The notes beneath the pieces were generated by a model, which was given only the letters and a program-made list of their open reading frames with translations, made no database searches and had not been told where the DNA came from. The position numbers and the translations under genes are program-made. From contig JACGCN010000008.1 of NCBI GenBank assembly GCA_014905825.1, positions 992,001 to 1,056,000 on the forward strand: DNA of 64,000 nucleotides. Direction: 5' to 3'. Source of the stretch: Lyophyllum atratum (taxonomy: Eukaryota > Basidiomycota > Agaricomycetes > Agaricales > Lyophyllaceae). Positions 24,010 through 34,967 of this stretch are shown one piece after another. How positions within the stretch are numbered: position 1 is the stretch's first letter; every line of letters starts with the position of its first letter.

Positions 24010-24997
24010 GTGATCGTGAGTCTCATTCCTTACTACTGTGGGGTGCTCCGTGACTCATTTTATTTTCCATATGTAGCTAAGGAGAGATAGCAGAGAACAT
24101 ATCATCTGTCTTTGAGTAGTCAGATACACAGCATGATGAAGGTGTAACCTCTATATAGTACAAATTGATTGCTTGCGTCTCCAACTTCACCACACCGATA
24201 CTATTCTAAGTTCCCATTCCTGCTGAGATGTCGGATCGTGGCGAATTTGGTCTCAACCAGACTAAACAGTGTATGACTCCAAATTAAACGAGTTAAATTG
24301 TTATCTATTACGTAGCGAGGAACGAGCGGAGGATTAGATGGATGTTTTGTGGGAACGTCGGGTGAAGCTGAAATTTCCTCTCTTCCGCTCACCACGACGT
24401 TCTGGACCTGTTCGACGTATAGAGCAGCTCCCTCCGCTCCTTTTGCACCCACCCACCCACCACTCCCTGGTCAACTCGGACATCGTTCAACACAGCGACA
24501 TATACTGATTTAATTTCACTGCGAATCTGTTGTGGATGCAGATCACTGACGTGATATTACAACTTGAACCCTTACAACAAACAGCCACATGATCCATCTT
24601 GCCAAGGGGCCGGACTGCCTTCCGTTCTCCACTTCGTCTGTGCATCGAGGCCTTCGGTGATCATCGGGGTAAGTATCCCTGTGTTGATGATCATGAAGGC
24701 AGTACGATTCTCAGGCTTACCGCTGTCAAAGTTCGGACGTATCTGTCGAATAGGCAGAAATCAACGAGTACGAGCTCGAGCGCGCCAGCGAAATTCTTGC
24801 TTTTCACGTTCTGGAAACTCTGCTTCGATTCAAGTTAGAACTGCAAAAGGGACGAGGAGGGGAAAACGATCCATCCCGCTGCACGCCATTGATGCAACCA
24901 TCCTGTTGATCCTGTCTTGTATCTTGTGGTGAACCTGGCTTGTCAAGGATCATCGGCACGGCCACCCACGGGCTCGAGTGGTACGGTTGTGTGGGCA

Positions 24998-25005
24998 TAT
25001 AAAAG
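24998..25005 (+). promoter_or_regulatory. TATA box of secreted-protein gene B
   Basis: TATAAAAG 137 bp before the ATG of gene B, at the same spacing as in gene A. Confidence 0.65.
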
Positions 25006-25134
25006 CAGGCGCGAAAAAATGTTAGCTTCCCAACTCTCAGCAGGTCCTGAGCTTTCACCCCATTCCTTGTCTAGCTGGTCTGACGCTACAATCACTTCGA
25101 CTCCTTCACATCCTTCATTTAATTCTTTATCACC

Positions 25135-26016
25135 ATGAAATACTCTCAAGTTATCCTCGTCGCTTGTGTTGGAGGCGCCTCCCTCGCATTCGCCATGCCG
25201 GCTGGCGATAACCACCGAACCCCCATTCCCAAGTCTCGCTATGGCAAGGTTATTGGCAAGGCTAGCGTCATAGCTGATACCTTTGCGAAAACGGCTACAG
25301 GCAACAACTACCCTGTGAACGAATATTCCGACAGCACCTCCGGCACGCTGAAGAAACGTGCGACTGAATACGACCATCACCCTCTTCCTGGCCTCCATCG
25401 TCAGGCGCTTAAAGCGGCTGATGCCTATCGCAAGAAAGAGATGCGCATAGAAGCAGCATCCGCCGCGCTCGCCAAAATTACAGGCTCGGTTTCTAACCTC
25501 TTCAAAAAAAAACCCCGACCTTCTTCCCCCCTCCCCGACGGACGTGAGCCTATATCCATCTCCTCTCGCGAGTTTGAGGACGATCTGGAGGCCCGTCAGC
25601 TCCACCGGTTTAGGGGCAACTACTTTGCCGAACTCCGGAAGAAGAAGGAGGCTGCCAAGGCGACTGCCGTTGCGGGTGTCTACAGCAACGCCGTCGCCGC
25701 GCCTGCAGTCTACAGCAACGCCGTCACTGCGCCTGCAGTCTACCGCAACACCGTCGCTGCGCCTGCAGCGTACAAGCGGGAGTTCTTGCATGAGTTGGAC
25801 GCTCGCGATGTCGCGGATTACCTCGAGGCGCGGGGCACGTTCTTGCATGCCCTGGGCGCGCTCAAGGACACCATCACCCGCAAGACTAGGGTCTCCATGA
25901 TGCCCGTCGCCGACCCCTATGCTCCCGTGGCACGCGACCTCAGCGAAGATGTCGATGCTCGTGACGTCGGTCTTGATTCACGCGACTTTGACTTCGAGAT
26001 TGACGAGCTCGACTAA
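25135..26016 (+). CDS. Secreted family protein B (paralogue of A)
   Basis: Uninterrupted 293-residue frame, tandem paralogue of gene A. Signal peptide MKYSQVILVACVGGASLAFA. Dibasic sites at LKKR|ATEY and AYKR|EFLHELDARD are kept. The segment between about residues 65 and 120 has diverged strongly from A, while the signal peptide and the last ~85 residues are nearly identical. Where A has one VYSNSGAASAVYKR segment, B has three 10-residue Y-x-N-x-V-x-A-P-A units before YKR. The C-terminus is DSRDFDFEIDELD, as in A and nearly as in C. The conserved ends with a fast-changing middle suggest that the middle is under diversifying or relaxed selection. No known domain. Confidence 0.8.
   Translation: MKYSQVILVACVGGASLAFAMPAGDNHRTPIPKSRYGKVIGKASVIADTFAKTATGNNYPVNEYSDSTSGTLKKRATEYDHHPLPGLHRQALKAADAYRKKEMRIEAASAALAKITGSVSNLFKKKPRPSSPLPDGREPISISSREFEDDLEARQLHRFRGNYFAELRKKKEAAKATAVAGVYSNAVAAPAVYSNAVTAPAVYRNTVAAPAAYKREFLHELDARDVADYLEARGTFLHALGALKDTITRKTRVSMMPVADPYAPVARDLSEDVDARDVGLDSRDFDFEIDELD
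25681..25770 (+). repeat. Three 30-nt in-frame repeats in gene B
   Basis: Three consecutive 30-nt units, each starting TAC and encoding YSNAVAAPAV, YSNAVTAPAV and YRNTVAAPAA. Gene A has a single related segment at the same place. Confidence 0.85.
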
Positions 26017-26297
26017 GTGATCGTGAGTTTCATTCCTTACTGTGCGGTGCTCCTTGACTCATTTGTTTTCCATATGTAGTCGGATAGCAGAGAACATATC
26101 GTCTGTCTTTAAGTAGTCAGATACACAGCATGATGAAGGTGTAACCTCTATATAGTTCAACTTGATTGCTTGTGTCTCCAACCTCACCACACCTACGATA
26201 CTATTCTAAGTTCCTATGCCTGCTCAGATGTCGCGGATCGTGGCGAATTTACCTCAACCGGAATAAACAGTGTATGACTTCAAGCTAAACGAGTTGA

Positions 26298-26704
26298 ACC
26301 AAGTATTCAACCCCTTCCTGTCCAGAACGGCCCTCTCCAGCCATCTCGTTCCGTTCCGTTCTAGCCTCCGTTACGAAACAAAATATATTCCGACAGGGTT
26401 CAAGCCCTTGCTTGATCAGCTCATTGTATACATGAGTAAAGCTGACCTACCATAACAGACGGTGTTGATGTTTTAAAGAGTGAGTAACTTTGACGGAGGT
26501 AGTGCGAGTAGGAGTGATGATAGCCACGACGCCTATAGCGCCGCCTCGATAGCTCCAAGACTATCGCGACGCCGCCTTTGAGGGGGTTCATATTAGTCCA
26601 CCTCCATGCAGCTGATCATCGCGCGAACGTAGGCGAGATCAATTCTGTAGGTTGTTGATCAGACGGAGAGAGAACGAAATCCATGTAATTATATCTAATC
26701 TATC
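26298..26704. other. Intergenic region between gene B and the 7TM gene
   Basis: About 400 bp between convergent genes. Contains GGGTTCAAGCCC at about 26,396, which resembles a tRNA B box, but no matching tRNA fold. Nothing else recognised. Confidence 0.45.
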
Positions 26705-28714
26705 CTACTTCCAGGGTCGCCAAAGAGAGTTGCATTTCCGCATATCAGGCCATTTCACTGACCATAAATCAGCGCAAAGTTAGGATTGTAAGATGTAGGA
26801 CCCTCTTACTGAAAATGAACGTGGGACCCCACACCGCTATCAATAGAGCAAAGTGTTGAGTTCCAAACGCCGCCGGAGGGCGATGTTCTATAACATCGAC
26901 CAGCGTCGTTATCGAAGAAAGAGGTTGGATGAGCGTGAAAGCCCTGAATTCCTAAGTGAGTGTCTGGCTCCAGGTGTTATTTTAAGATCGGACGTACAGT
27001 TGGAAAGTTATGATCCGGTAGACAGCCGGCGTAAGAGCGGGAAGCGGCCGCCGCGCCTTGCGTGAAATGGCTAGAAGGTTGTTGGCGTCAGAAATTTGCG
27101 GATAAGGTGCAGGATATGTTGTGTACGTACTCCCTATGGATCGTGGCGCGGCCTGGACGGTATATGCTGAGAGGTTGTCTTCTGTAACGAACTCGTCATC
27201 ACCCTTCCCATAATCAAAGGCCGACTTGTCTCCATCTTCATCCCACTTCAATGAGCTCGCCTCATCCATGTCCGGAGTAGCCGATGCCCCTAAAATCTCC
27301 CTCCAGTCTTCCCTCGGCGACGTCGACGCAACAGTTATCCTATCAGGGTCAATGCAGGCGGTCCCCACCTGTGGTGGGTTCGCAAAGGTCGGGAAGGAGG
27401 AAGAGACAGGAGAATCCAGGCGGTCTGAACCTGGGCTTGAGGATACCGAGGAACGCAAGGTGTCGAGACTCAATGCAGGAGGCTGGAAGGGCATGTGGAA
27501 CCCTCGAGAAGTCAAAGTAGCGGTTGTTAGTGCAGGACTGGAGGGTTGACGAGAGCACGGTGGATGATTTGGTAGCTGGGATGCCGAAGATGTCGAGATC
27601 GCGCGAGCCACATGGACGTGTTTGGGGCGTCGCGGGAGTGCAGTGAAAGTTTCGACGCCCATGTCGGGATCGCGCGAGCGCTGAAGATGTTTATTTGTCT
27701 TCAGAATTCGAAGGATCGCCTTCACAGATAAATAAAAGCAAGGGATGGACACAAGCCATGGTACACCGGCATAGCTAAAAAATCGGATCCTGGAATGACG
27801 AACACGACCTTGAGCTTGGGTAGGAAAGGCGCAGCTTTATGTTACGCACCACGTAGGATCATTGTAGTCACAATGCATGTCGTCACTCCTGGTACCATTA
27901 TCGAAACGAAATGTAAAGGCTACTTGGATTGCTGAAGCCACGACAGGAAAAACGAAAAGCGGAAAAAGATAAATACGACGCCAAATCATGAGCCTAGGTT
28001 GTTCCATAAGCAACGAGCAAGGAATTAGAACTCTGGTCACATACCCCTTTCCGCCCTCCACCCAAGTTTTAGGCTTCAGGGCCGCATATGTCGTGGCGAT
28101 AGAGAATGCGACTGACACGCCAGTCATGATGAACACTCCGAAGCCAAGTAAAATTGACTGGGCTAAAACGAAAACAAGCTGGGGATTGGCGCAAGGTCCG
28201 GTCGAAGGCAAAAACCAATACATACAGACACAAAAGGCGTATGGCATGAGAAAGGGGTCCATTTTGTAAATCATCCCTGGCGGAAATTAGGCTTGACTAT
28301 GTAGACAAGGCAAAAAAGAGTACTCACCTAGACAAAATATCCCATGGGTGATGGTGCACCCAACGCAATACACTAAGGGCCAGTACGATTCCACGGCCCG
28401 TGTTAAAGAAACCATTACCGCCCAGCAACTTATCGTGCCTGTTGAAAAAGACATTAGCACGGCACACGCAAGTCTCATGGGCCCCCTCACCTGTGAAAGA
28501 AAGGCAGAACCACACCACCCTGAGGCTGAAAGGAAGCATCTTGAGGAGCGGCGTGGGTTCGCCGACGGGTATTGGCCAGAATCCTCTAAGTTTCACCAAA
28601 TAGAGGTCTGTATGATGCGAGGGGTTGACTGGAGCGCCTCCAACGCGAGAAGGGCGAAGGCACCGTGTAAAGTCAAGACCAAGAATGCGCGGCAACGACG
28701 GCAAAGGCCATGTT
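26705..28714 (-). CDS. Seven-transmembrane receptor-like protein (putative fungal GPCR-like)
   Basis: Multi-exon membrane protein. Spliced exons give GEPTPLLKMLPFSLRVVW, then SFTGTISCWAVMVSLTRAV (joined across a 52-nt intron), ESYWPLVYCVGCTITHGIF, a segment around VFVLAQSILLGFGVFIMTGV, a segment with LYLFPLFVFPVVASAIQVAF-like hydrophobic sequence, and SYAGVPWLVSIPCFYLSVKA. A Ser/Pro-rich cytoplasmic loop (about 27,130-27,650) follows, then two last hydrophobic helices ending WGPTFIF and the stop at 26705. That is the layout of a seven-helix receptor with a long third loop, and it fits an Agaricomycete orphan receptor-like family that I recall but cannot name. The 5' exon is unresolved: no ATG lies in frame directly upstream, so an additional intron near 28,600-28,700 is likely. 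Confidence 0.6.
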
Positions 28715-29989
28715 GTTCACGCTGCGATCCATCAATTTTCAATATTACTTTTGATGAGAGATTAGATGTGGTCAGAGGTAGTCAGTCATAAAAATTCCGT
28801 GTTGGTGAGAACATATAATCGAACCTGACTCGGAATTAGACACATCGTGTACATAGAATCGAATCATGATCCTGAGACGATCTTCATTGTTCCCTTCATT
28901 CGGACCATATCCCGTCCGATGCCTTGCTCAATTGCGCCTATGGACTTCGGTTATCTTCAACAAACCAACAACGACACAGAGTCGAGACAGAGTCCTACTT
29001 ATCAATGATTGTGAACCGTCTGTAAATCATCAATATTACTTACAATGATCAGCTGAGCTTACCGGGGAAGTTTCCTCCCCGACGACCGTTGCACGAAAGA
29101 GCTTCATTTCTATGGCGACCCATACTTTTTCATGAAAGTGAGCCGCTCCAGACGCACACGTTTTCATCAAGAAGCCTTACGTGATATGCATGGCGGATGC
29201 CCGATGGGGGTGCGGAGGCGACTCGGATGTCCGATGGGCGATGAATGAGTCCGGGGGCTTCAGAAAGCTTCATACTTTCCGGTCGTTGCTCTTTCGCGAG
29301 AACAGACCGAGAATTGTACATGTACCTGGACGTTCTTTTGGTACGCTATATATTGGCAGGATCCGGGTCATCCAGGCCCTTGGGCACTGATGCTTTGCTG
29401 CAGCGCTATGCCAGCACAAATACCCACCAGAGGTCCTCATTGACCTTAAACACTGCTGTTCACGGTTCACCGGCGACTTGTGTACTGTATAAGACTGTAT
29501 AGATTCAGGGAAGAACGCGTCCTTCCTCAATTGATGGATATCCTACGTTGTTCAGCTGTCGACTTGGAACGAGACGCGTCTGCGCCACATGCCCATTGAG
29601 GTCAGTGTCACATTCTCGATCAAAACACGGACCCCCGGCCGACTTGTGTGAGATACCTCCGACTGGTAAGAAGCTTGGCTGCGTTTGCTGACTTTCTTCT
29701 CGTCTCCTAGGATTGATTAGCGACCAGTTATTGCAGCGGCCGCCGGCGGCCCTATCAAAAAAAAAATGCACGAGCTTCGGGGCCAGTGGAGCCCACCTGT
29801 GAGCAGCTTCTACATAGGCTATATCCATATCAAATCGATCAAGTGCGAGGGCCCTGCCTATCGCTAAAAACATCGCCGTTGTTAATGCTTGATAGTAACC
29901 CAAAGTGTCTCCAAAATCAAAAAATACATTGCGATGGATCCTCTACATCTCACAAGCGATATACCTGCCCCCAGAAACACATATCTCGT
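28715..29989. other. Intergenic region, no gene recognised
   Basis: About 1.27 kb. Open frames are short and mutually overlapping on both strands; a 132-codon frame on the minus strand (29505-29903) has no recognisable domain. A poly-A run lies at about 29,757-29,767 next to a GC-rich GCGGCCGCCGGCGGCC block. Confidence 0.5.
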
Positions 29990-31210
29990 TTAAGTGCTAG
30001 CTTGCTCCTCAGCCTGCACAGCCTCCCCATTCGAACCATTCGCGTTCCCATTCCCGTTCGCAGCGTTTCCATTCCCGTTCGCACTCCCATTTCCCTCCTC
30101 CCCAAGCATCTCCTTCCGCGCCGTCTCAACCATCTCCCGTCCAGTCACCAGAGCCTTTTGCACCCCATGCGCCAAAATAAACATATCCATCGCACTCGCA
30201 ATCATACGGTACCCCGCCTTGTACTTCTCCCCGATCGTGTGCTCGAATGCCGCAGTGACAAGCGGCATCTTGTACTTCTTGGCGAGCGCCTCTATGCGGG
30301 CATGTGCTGCCGCGAGCTCTGCGTTGTTTCCGATACCGATGTCGAGCATTAGGTCGCCCGGGCCAATCACTGTATCCCTTGTGAGCGAACATAACGAGGA
30401 GGAGAAGGAGGAGGAAGGGAATGCACATACTGATAGCGTCGACGCCGGGAACTTGCATGATGGCTTCGAGGTTCTCCACGCCACGCCGGCTCTCAATCTG
30501 GGGAATGACCGCGCAGTGTTCGCTCGCAACGTCGAGCCACGTCTTGCCCTCCGGCGCTGTATCTTGCAGACCAGAGATAACTAAAAAGGGGAAAAGAGTC
30601 GAGGTAAATCATCAGTTCGTGGTCGACTCCTCATCGGGGATGGGGCTTTTAGGACGAACCAACAAAGGGTGGGTAAGAACGATGGCCGTGTGGTGGGAAG
30701 CGCGCGGCGTTGATGGAGGCTTGGACTTGCTCGACGGTTTCCGTATGCGGGACGACGACGCCGCCTGCCCCTGTCGGGCGTCAAGAGCACGGGCGTCAGA
30801 CACTCGAGAAGCTTCGACTGGAAGAAAGGGGGTATATCAACGCTTACCTGCATCGAGGGCCCAGGCGATCCATTCGTGCGAGTGATTGGGCACGCGGACG
30901 ATGGGGATTGTCTTGCCATGGGAGTAAAACTTCAAGGTCTGGACCTGCGAAGACGCGTCAGATGTTCAACGTGTCGAATGGGAGGTAAACGGTTACATAC
31001 CACTTCGTTGAGGAGGGTGGGTGAGTAGGGCGTGTGCTCTGCGTCGACCCAGACGAAGTCGGAGCTCGTCGCGGCGAGGACTTTCGCATTGGCGACAGAC
31101 CCGATGCCAAGCACGGAGCCAAAGAGGACGGTGTCATTCTCATTGGCGTCCCGGATGGCCTGGCGTAGGTTGGGCGACTGGATCATGTTGGTGGCTTCGT
31201 AGCGGTCCAT
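29990..31210 (-). CDS. HpcH/HpaI aldolase/citrate lyase family protein
   Basis: TIM-barrel class II (divalent-metal) aldolase acting on 2-keto-3-deoxy acids. Starts MDRYEATNMIQSPNLRQAI at 31210. Exons read through SDFVWVDAEHTPYSPTLLNE, then VQTLKFYSHGKTIPIVRVPN, then a region corresponding to the GAGGVVVPH and ARFPPHGHRSY hallmarks, PQIESRRGVENLEAIMQVPG and DLMLDIGIGNN. These match the HpaI pattern, including the arginine, glutamate and aspartate metal/substrate positions. The C-terminus has a fungal-looking extension rich in Asn-Gly (about 30,040-30,105) ending EQAST. At least four short introns. It is divergent from the PTEN gene, 872 bp away. The real substrate cannot be told from the family. 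Confidence 0.85.
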
Positions 31211-32082
31211 AATGTTGAGGTTTGGGTTTGGGAGTGAGGAAAGGGTGGCAAGGCTTAAAGCTAGCTATAGGTATCCTTGACGAGGTCATTATATACCTGG
31301 GCAGAAGCTACACGTGGTTGTAAGGGTGAAAGGAAATGGGCGGCGCGCTGAGATGAGACACAGGGTGCCGGTACGCGAATCACCTAGCGAGTCCGGCATC
31401 AAGGATCGCAAGTAGCTCCAGTTGCGACTTGGAGATGCCGAGGTGCGGATATTTGTAGCAGCAGATAAACACGCAGGCGTTGCTCATGAGCAGCACGCCC
31501 CAAGAGATGTATCAACCAGAAAAGGACATCGACAGGTGGCGCGGATAGCACTTTGGTGGGTCTGCTTACAACCTTGCTTGAGCCACAAGGCCAAGGGCCG
31601 CAGTACGACGGAAGGCTTGCGCGGCCTCAGTGCCGAAGGGACGAAAGCCATCACTGAGGGAGATTACCTGAGTCAAGGGATTCGGTTGGTCAGAATGGGG
31701 GAAACGCGCGCAACCGAAGCAGAAATGCGAGATCCCAATTGGCCCAAAACCGACCTGTGGCCGTTGAAAACGTCGTCGACTTCGGACGGGCGGCGCGGAG
31801 ATCCTTGATACGGAGTGAGAACGCCGAAAGCTTGTGCTAGTCAGTCTGATGAGGCAGGGCAAAGAAGGCCATTACTTAGAAAGCCATTACTGGGGAAACT
31901 TTCCTGAGCAAAATTGGTTGGAAGCTGAAAGAGACGCGTATGGTTGGAAATCAAATTCAGTCCGGAAATGGCCATCGTCTGCCGACTCTGTGGCTGTCCT
32001 GCGGGATTCTGACGTCACGCACCGTTGACCAGCATGCACCACCAACAAATTGCTTCGTTACTCCCCTCTGCAATCCATCTGA
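31211..32082. other. Divergent intergenic region between aldolase and PTEN-type gene
   Basis: 872 bp that should hold both promoters. Two open frames of about 100-130 codons overlap on opposite strands without recognisable content. No TATA box or repeat stood out. Confidence 0.5.
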
Positions 32083-34114
32083 ATGGCTGAATACATACGA
32101 CGCCTCGTCTCCGGCGACAAAGCCCGCTTCAAAGATAAAATACTCAACCTCGAGCTAGGTCAATTCTTTCCTCCGCACATCCGACCTACGGACTAACCCT
32201 TTCTGCCTAGATTTGGTATACCTCACCGACCAAATCATCATCATGGGATATCCAGCAGGTGGGATTGAAGGCTGGTACCGTAACCGCCGGGACGATGCCA
32301 AAAAATTCTTAGAACACCGGCACGGCAAGAATTACTGGGTGTTCAACTTTTGTCCAATCCGCGAAAACTCGTACGACCCGAGCTTCTTCGATGGCAGGGT
32401 CAGTCGGTACCCATTCCCAGACCATCAGTACGTGTAATAGTGGATCTACATACTCTCAATGATGTCGAACCCGAATGCAGTGCACCACCTTTGCCTATGA
32501 TGCCGCTCGTGGCACGCGAAATGCGAGCATGGCTTCAGGGCTCGCCTGACCGGGTCGCAGTCATTCACTGTAAAGGTGTGTACTTGATGGGGAAAATGAG
32601 AGATTGTCTGCTCAACCCCTTCGGTAGCGGGTAAAGGCAGATCAGGGACGATGGCCTGCACATATCTCCTCTCTCTCGACGATGACCCATCTCCCCCAAA
32701 ACTCGGGCGAAGCTACACCTCCAACGAATGGGCCAAGATTCGCGCAGACAGCGCCATGGACGTAGTCCCAAGCGACGTCGACGACGACACAAAGCAAGTC
32801 ACCAACTCAGGCTCATCCACCCCACTCGAAGACGTCCCTGAGCGCACCGAAAGCCCCGGACCTGCCAGCCCCACCTCCAACACCTCCGTCTTCCCAGACT
32901 CACTCACGGCCATCCTAGACCTACACACCTCCCGGCGGATGAAGGCTCCCTCCTCACTCGGCAAAAAGTTGAAACAGGGCGTCAGCATCCCAAGCCAGCG
33001 CCGGTGGCTGTACTACTGGGCCCTCATCCTCGCGCACGCCGCGCCCCCACATCTCTGGCCCGCGACCGAAGAATCCCAGGTGCAGCGCCCAAAGGTCCGG
33101 CTCACGCAGGTCAAATTGCGGATGCGGGAGGCGTCTGGCGCGAAGGTTGGGCTCGTGCGCGCGGCGAACGCGGTGCTGGAGCGCACGAGGGGCGTGAAGA
33201 ACGCGACGGCGACGGGGGATTCACACGTGTGGGTGTCGCTTGCGAGGTACGACGACGAGTTCGTGGAGGTGTTGGAGAAGTGGGAGCGGCACACGCGCGA
33301 TGAGAGGCATATGGGGAGAAGGAGGCCTGGGTCGGAGCATATGGGGGAAGAGGAGGTGGGGAGGATATTCGCGGGGGGGAAGTGGGATCGGGAGAAGATG
33401 GTGAGGAGCTTTGCGAGGATGGGTGCGGTGGGTGAGGGGACGATCGTTAAAGAGGATGTTGAGGGCGAGAAGGTATGAGTGTGTCGGTGTTTGGGGTGTA
33501 CGTGACTGACGCAGTGGGGCCAGGATAAGAAATTGGAGATCTACACGCTTCGACCACTAACGAACCAGAAGTGGGACACGTTCCGCGAAGGGCTCCAGCA
33601 TGAGACGGGGGCTAAGCTAGATCTCGACGAGGCGAAGGTTCCCGCCTCAGAGAAAAACTCAATGTATGACCTCACCCAGAGCGTGAAGGAGCATGGCGTG
33701 GTCCTCGACGCCGGACGCGAAGTCCGCGTCAAGCTCTACATGGGTCAAGTACGTCGTTTCCCCCATCCCCCACTGCGCCCCAAACTAACTCCCACAAAAA
33801 CAAAGGTATTCATGGGCTGGCTCTGGTTCATCCCGACCTTCCACATGTCCCCCGCATCCTCCGGCCCCACGACGTTCCGGCTAACGCGCAAGGAGCTCGA
33901 CTTCCCGCTTGGCCTCGGGAGCGGGATCGTGGACGTGGAGATCCAGATGGAGTGGGTGGGGACGGCGGATGCGGAGGTTGTGCAGCCGCCGGCGAGGATG
34001 GAGAGTAAGGAGGAGGCGCCGGAGGCCGAGGGGGTGGGTGCGGTGGCGGCGGCGTTGACGCCGGGGGTTGGGGTGAAGGAGGCGGTGGAGGTGGCGCAGG
34101 CGGCGCAGGATTAG
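32083..34114 (+). CDS. PTEN: PTEN-type phosphoinositide 3-phosphatase
   Basis: Dual-specificity lipid phosphatase that turns PI(3,4,5)P3 into PI(4,5)P2. Starts MAEYIRRLVSGDKARF at 32083. After a first intron the phosphatase domain reads DLVYLTDQIIIMGYPAGGIE, KNYWVFNFC and RVSRYPFPDH. The P-loop is split by an intron (32576-32627); spliced, it reads HCKAGKGRSGT, so the catalytic Cys and Arg and both lysines of the PTEN signature are present. The rest contains a Ser/Pro-rich insertion (about 32,700-32,930) and a C2-like domain (KLEIYTLRPLTNQKW, then VRVKLYMGQ and FMGWLWFIPTFHM). It ends in a Glu/Ala-rich tail. Longer than human PTEN because of the insertion. Frame intact. Confidence 0.9.
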
Positions 34115-34967
34115 GGTTCCGATATAGTTTAGATGTATGGATGGCATTATCAATTTGTTTTAAATGGACAACGCTATTTATTAGTGGATCTAGACGAAGC
34201 AGCAGCGGAGTGCTGCAACTTCGCGGCTGTTATTCTGCACGTCACGGTATCCTCTTTGAAAACATATTTAGAAAACAATGGCGCTCGCCATCTGGGTAGC
34301 TGTTGAGCTTTAGTCATTGTGCCTGTATAAGAGTGATGTCAGGGTGAGAAAGAGGGATCGCCTAGTTTGAGAGCTTTATATACTCTGTTGAATCCACTAT
34401 GAGATGTGGGGATAAGGAACAATGATATGACGACGGTGGCGTCGAATGAGCAAGAGCCTTGCACGTATGGGCCTTGGGAACATTTTGAAGTCAACAGCCT
34501 GATAAAAGGCGGAGAGAGACAATCTTTTCTTTATGCTGAGCCCGAACTTCATTCTGCGCAGTGCGCAAGCCACCTATGTGAATGGTGATTGTCATTCCCA
34601 ATTTCCTGTCCTCGTAAGTGGGACTTCCTGATGTCAGCTGCCGCGATGATACAAGATAGTGATTCGGAGGAAGGAGAAATCGGTACCGCAGTCATGCAAT
34701 ACAGTGCACCTCAGATCTTGTGGGTACGGTGAACGCGTCACTGTCATTAGCGTCACGTCGACGCGTCAAGCATTCACGTGACTTTACGCGTTTTTGTTAT
34801 TTGCTCATGTTTCGTCCTGTCGCTGGCCTAATTTGACTTCCGATCGTCCCTGTTGTTCTTCAATACACTTCTGAGCTCGGCCTCATCCTACCCAAGCCAC
34901 ATCTCCCCCTCCTCCTATCTATTACTGCTCCCCTCTGATCAGTGATCTCGAGGTTTTAGAGCGCGTT
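34115..34967. other. Intergenic region and promoter of second cyclin
   Basis: 853 bp. The first half holds the 3' region of the PTEN-type gene. The last ~240 bp form a promoter with three ACGCGT sites and one CACGTG, listed separately. A 60-codon open frame at 34406 has no support. Confidence 0.5.
34733..34791 (+). promoter_or_regulatory. Cluster of three MCB-like sites upstream of cyclin copy 2
   Basis: ACGCGT occurs at 34733-34738, 34761-34766 and 34786-34791, about 180-235 bp before the cyclin ATG. A CACGTG E-box lies at 34775-34780. Three 6-bp palindromes in 59 bp is far above chance. The MBF complex binds this box at cell-cycle genes in yeasts. Confidence 0.65.

Larger units (their letters stand above)
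22428..24297 (+). repeat. Tandem segmental duplication, unit A
   Basis: Unit A begins at GAATCTGTTGTGGAGGCAGA and ends near the AAATTAAACGAGTTAAAT sequence at about 24,297. It contains about 750 bp of upstream sequence, gene A and its 3' region, all of which match unit B (24523-26297) in the same order and orientation. Unit A carries about 150 bp (about 22,632-22,780) that unit B lacks. Confidence 0.85.
24523..26297 (+). repeat. Tandem segmental duplication, unit B
   Basis: Second copy of the unit described at 22428, from GAATCTGTTGTGGATGCAGA to about 26,297. Promoter, coding sequence and 3' region all align with unit A. The roughly 225 bp between the copies is unrelated to either. Confidence 0.85.

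Noticed and set aside
26385..26415. tRNA-like B box (GGGTTCAAGCCC)
   Set aside because: No A box at a proper distance and no acceptor stem or cloverleaf could be formed. No convincing tRNA was seen elsewhere by eye, though a covariance-model search was not possible.
29505..29903. 132-codon minus-strand frame upstream of the aldolase 3' end
   Set aside because: Starts hydrophobic but soon becomes compositionally random and has no conserved motif or splice partner.
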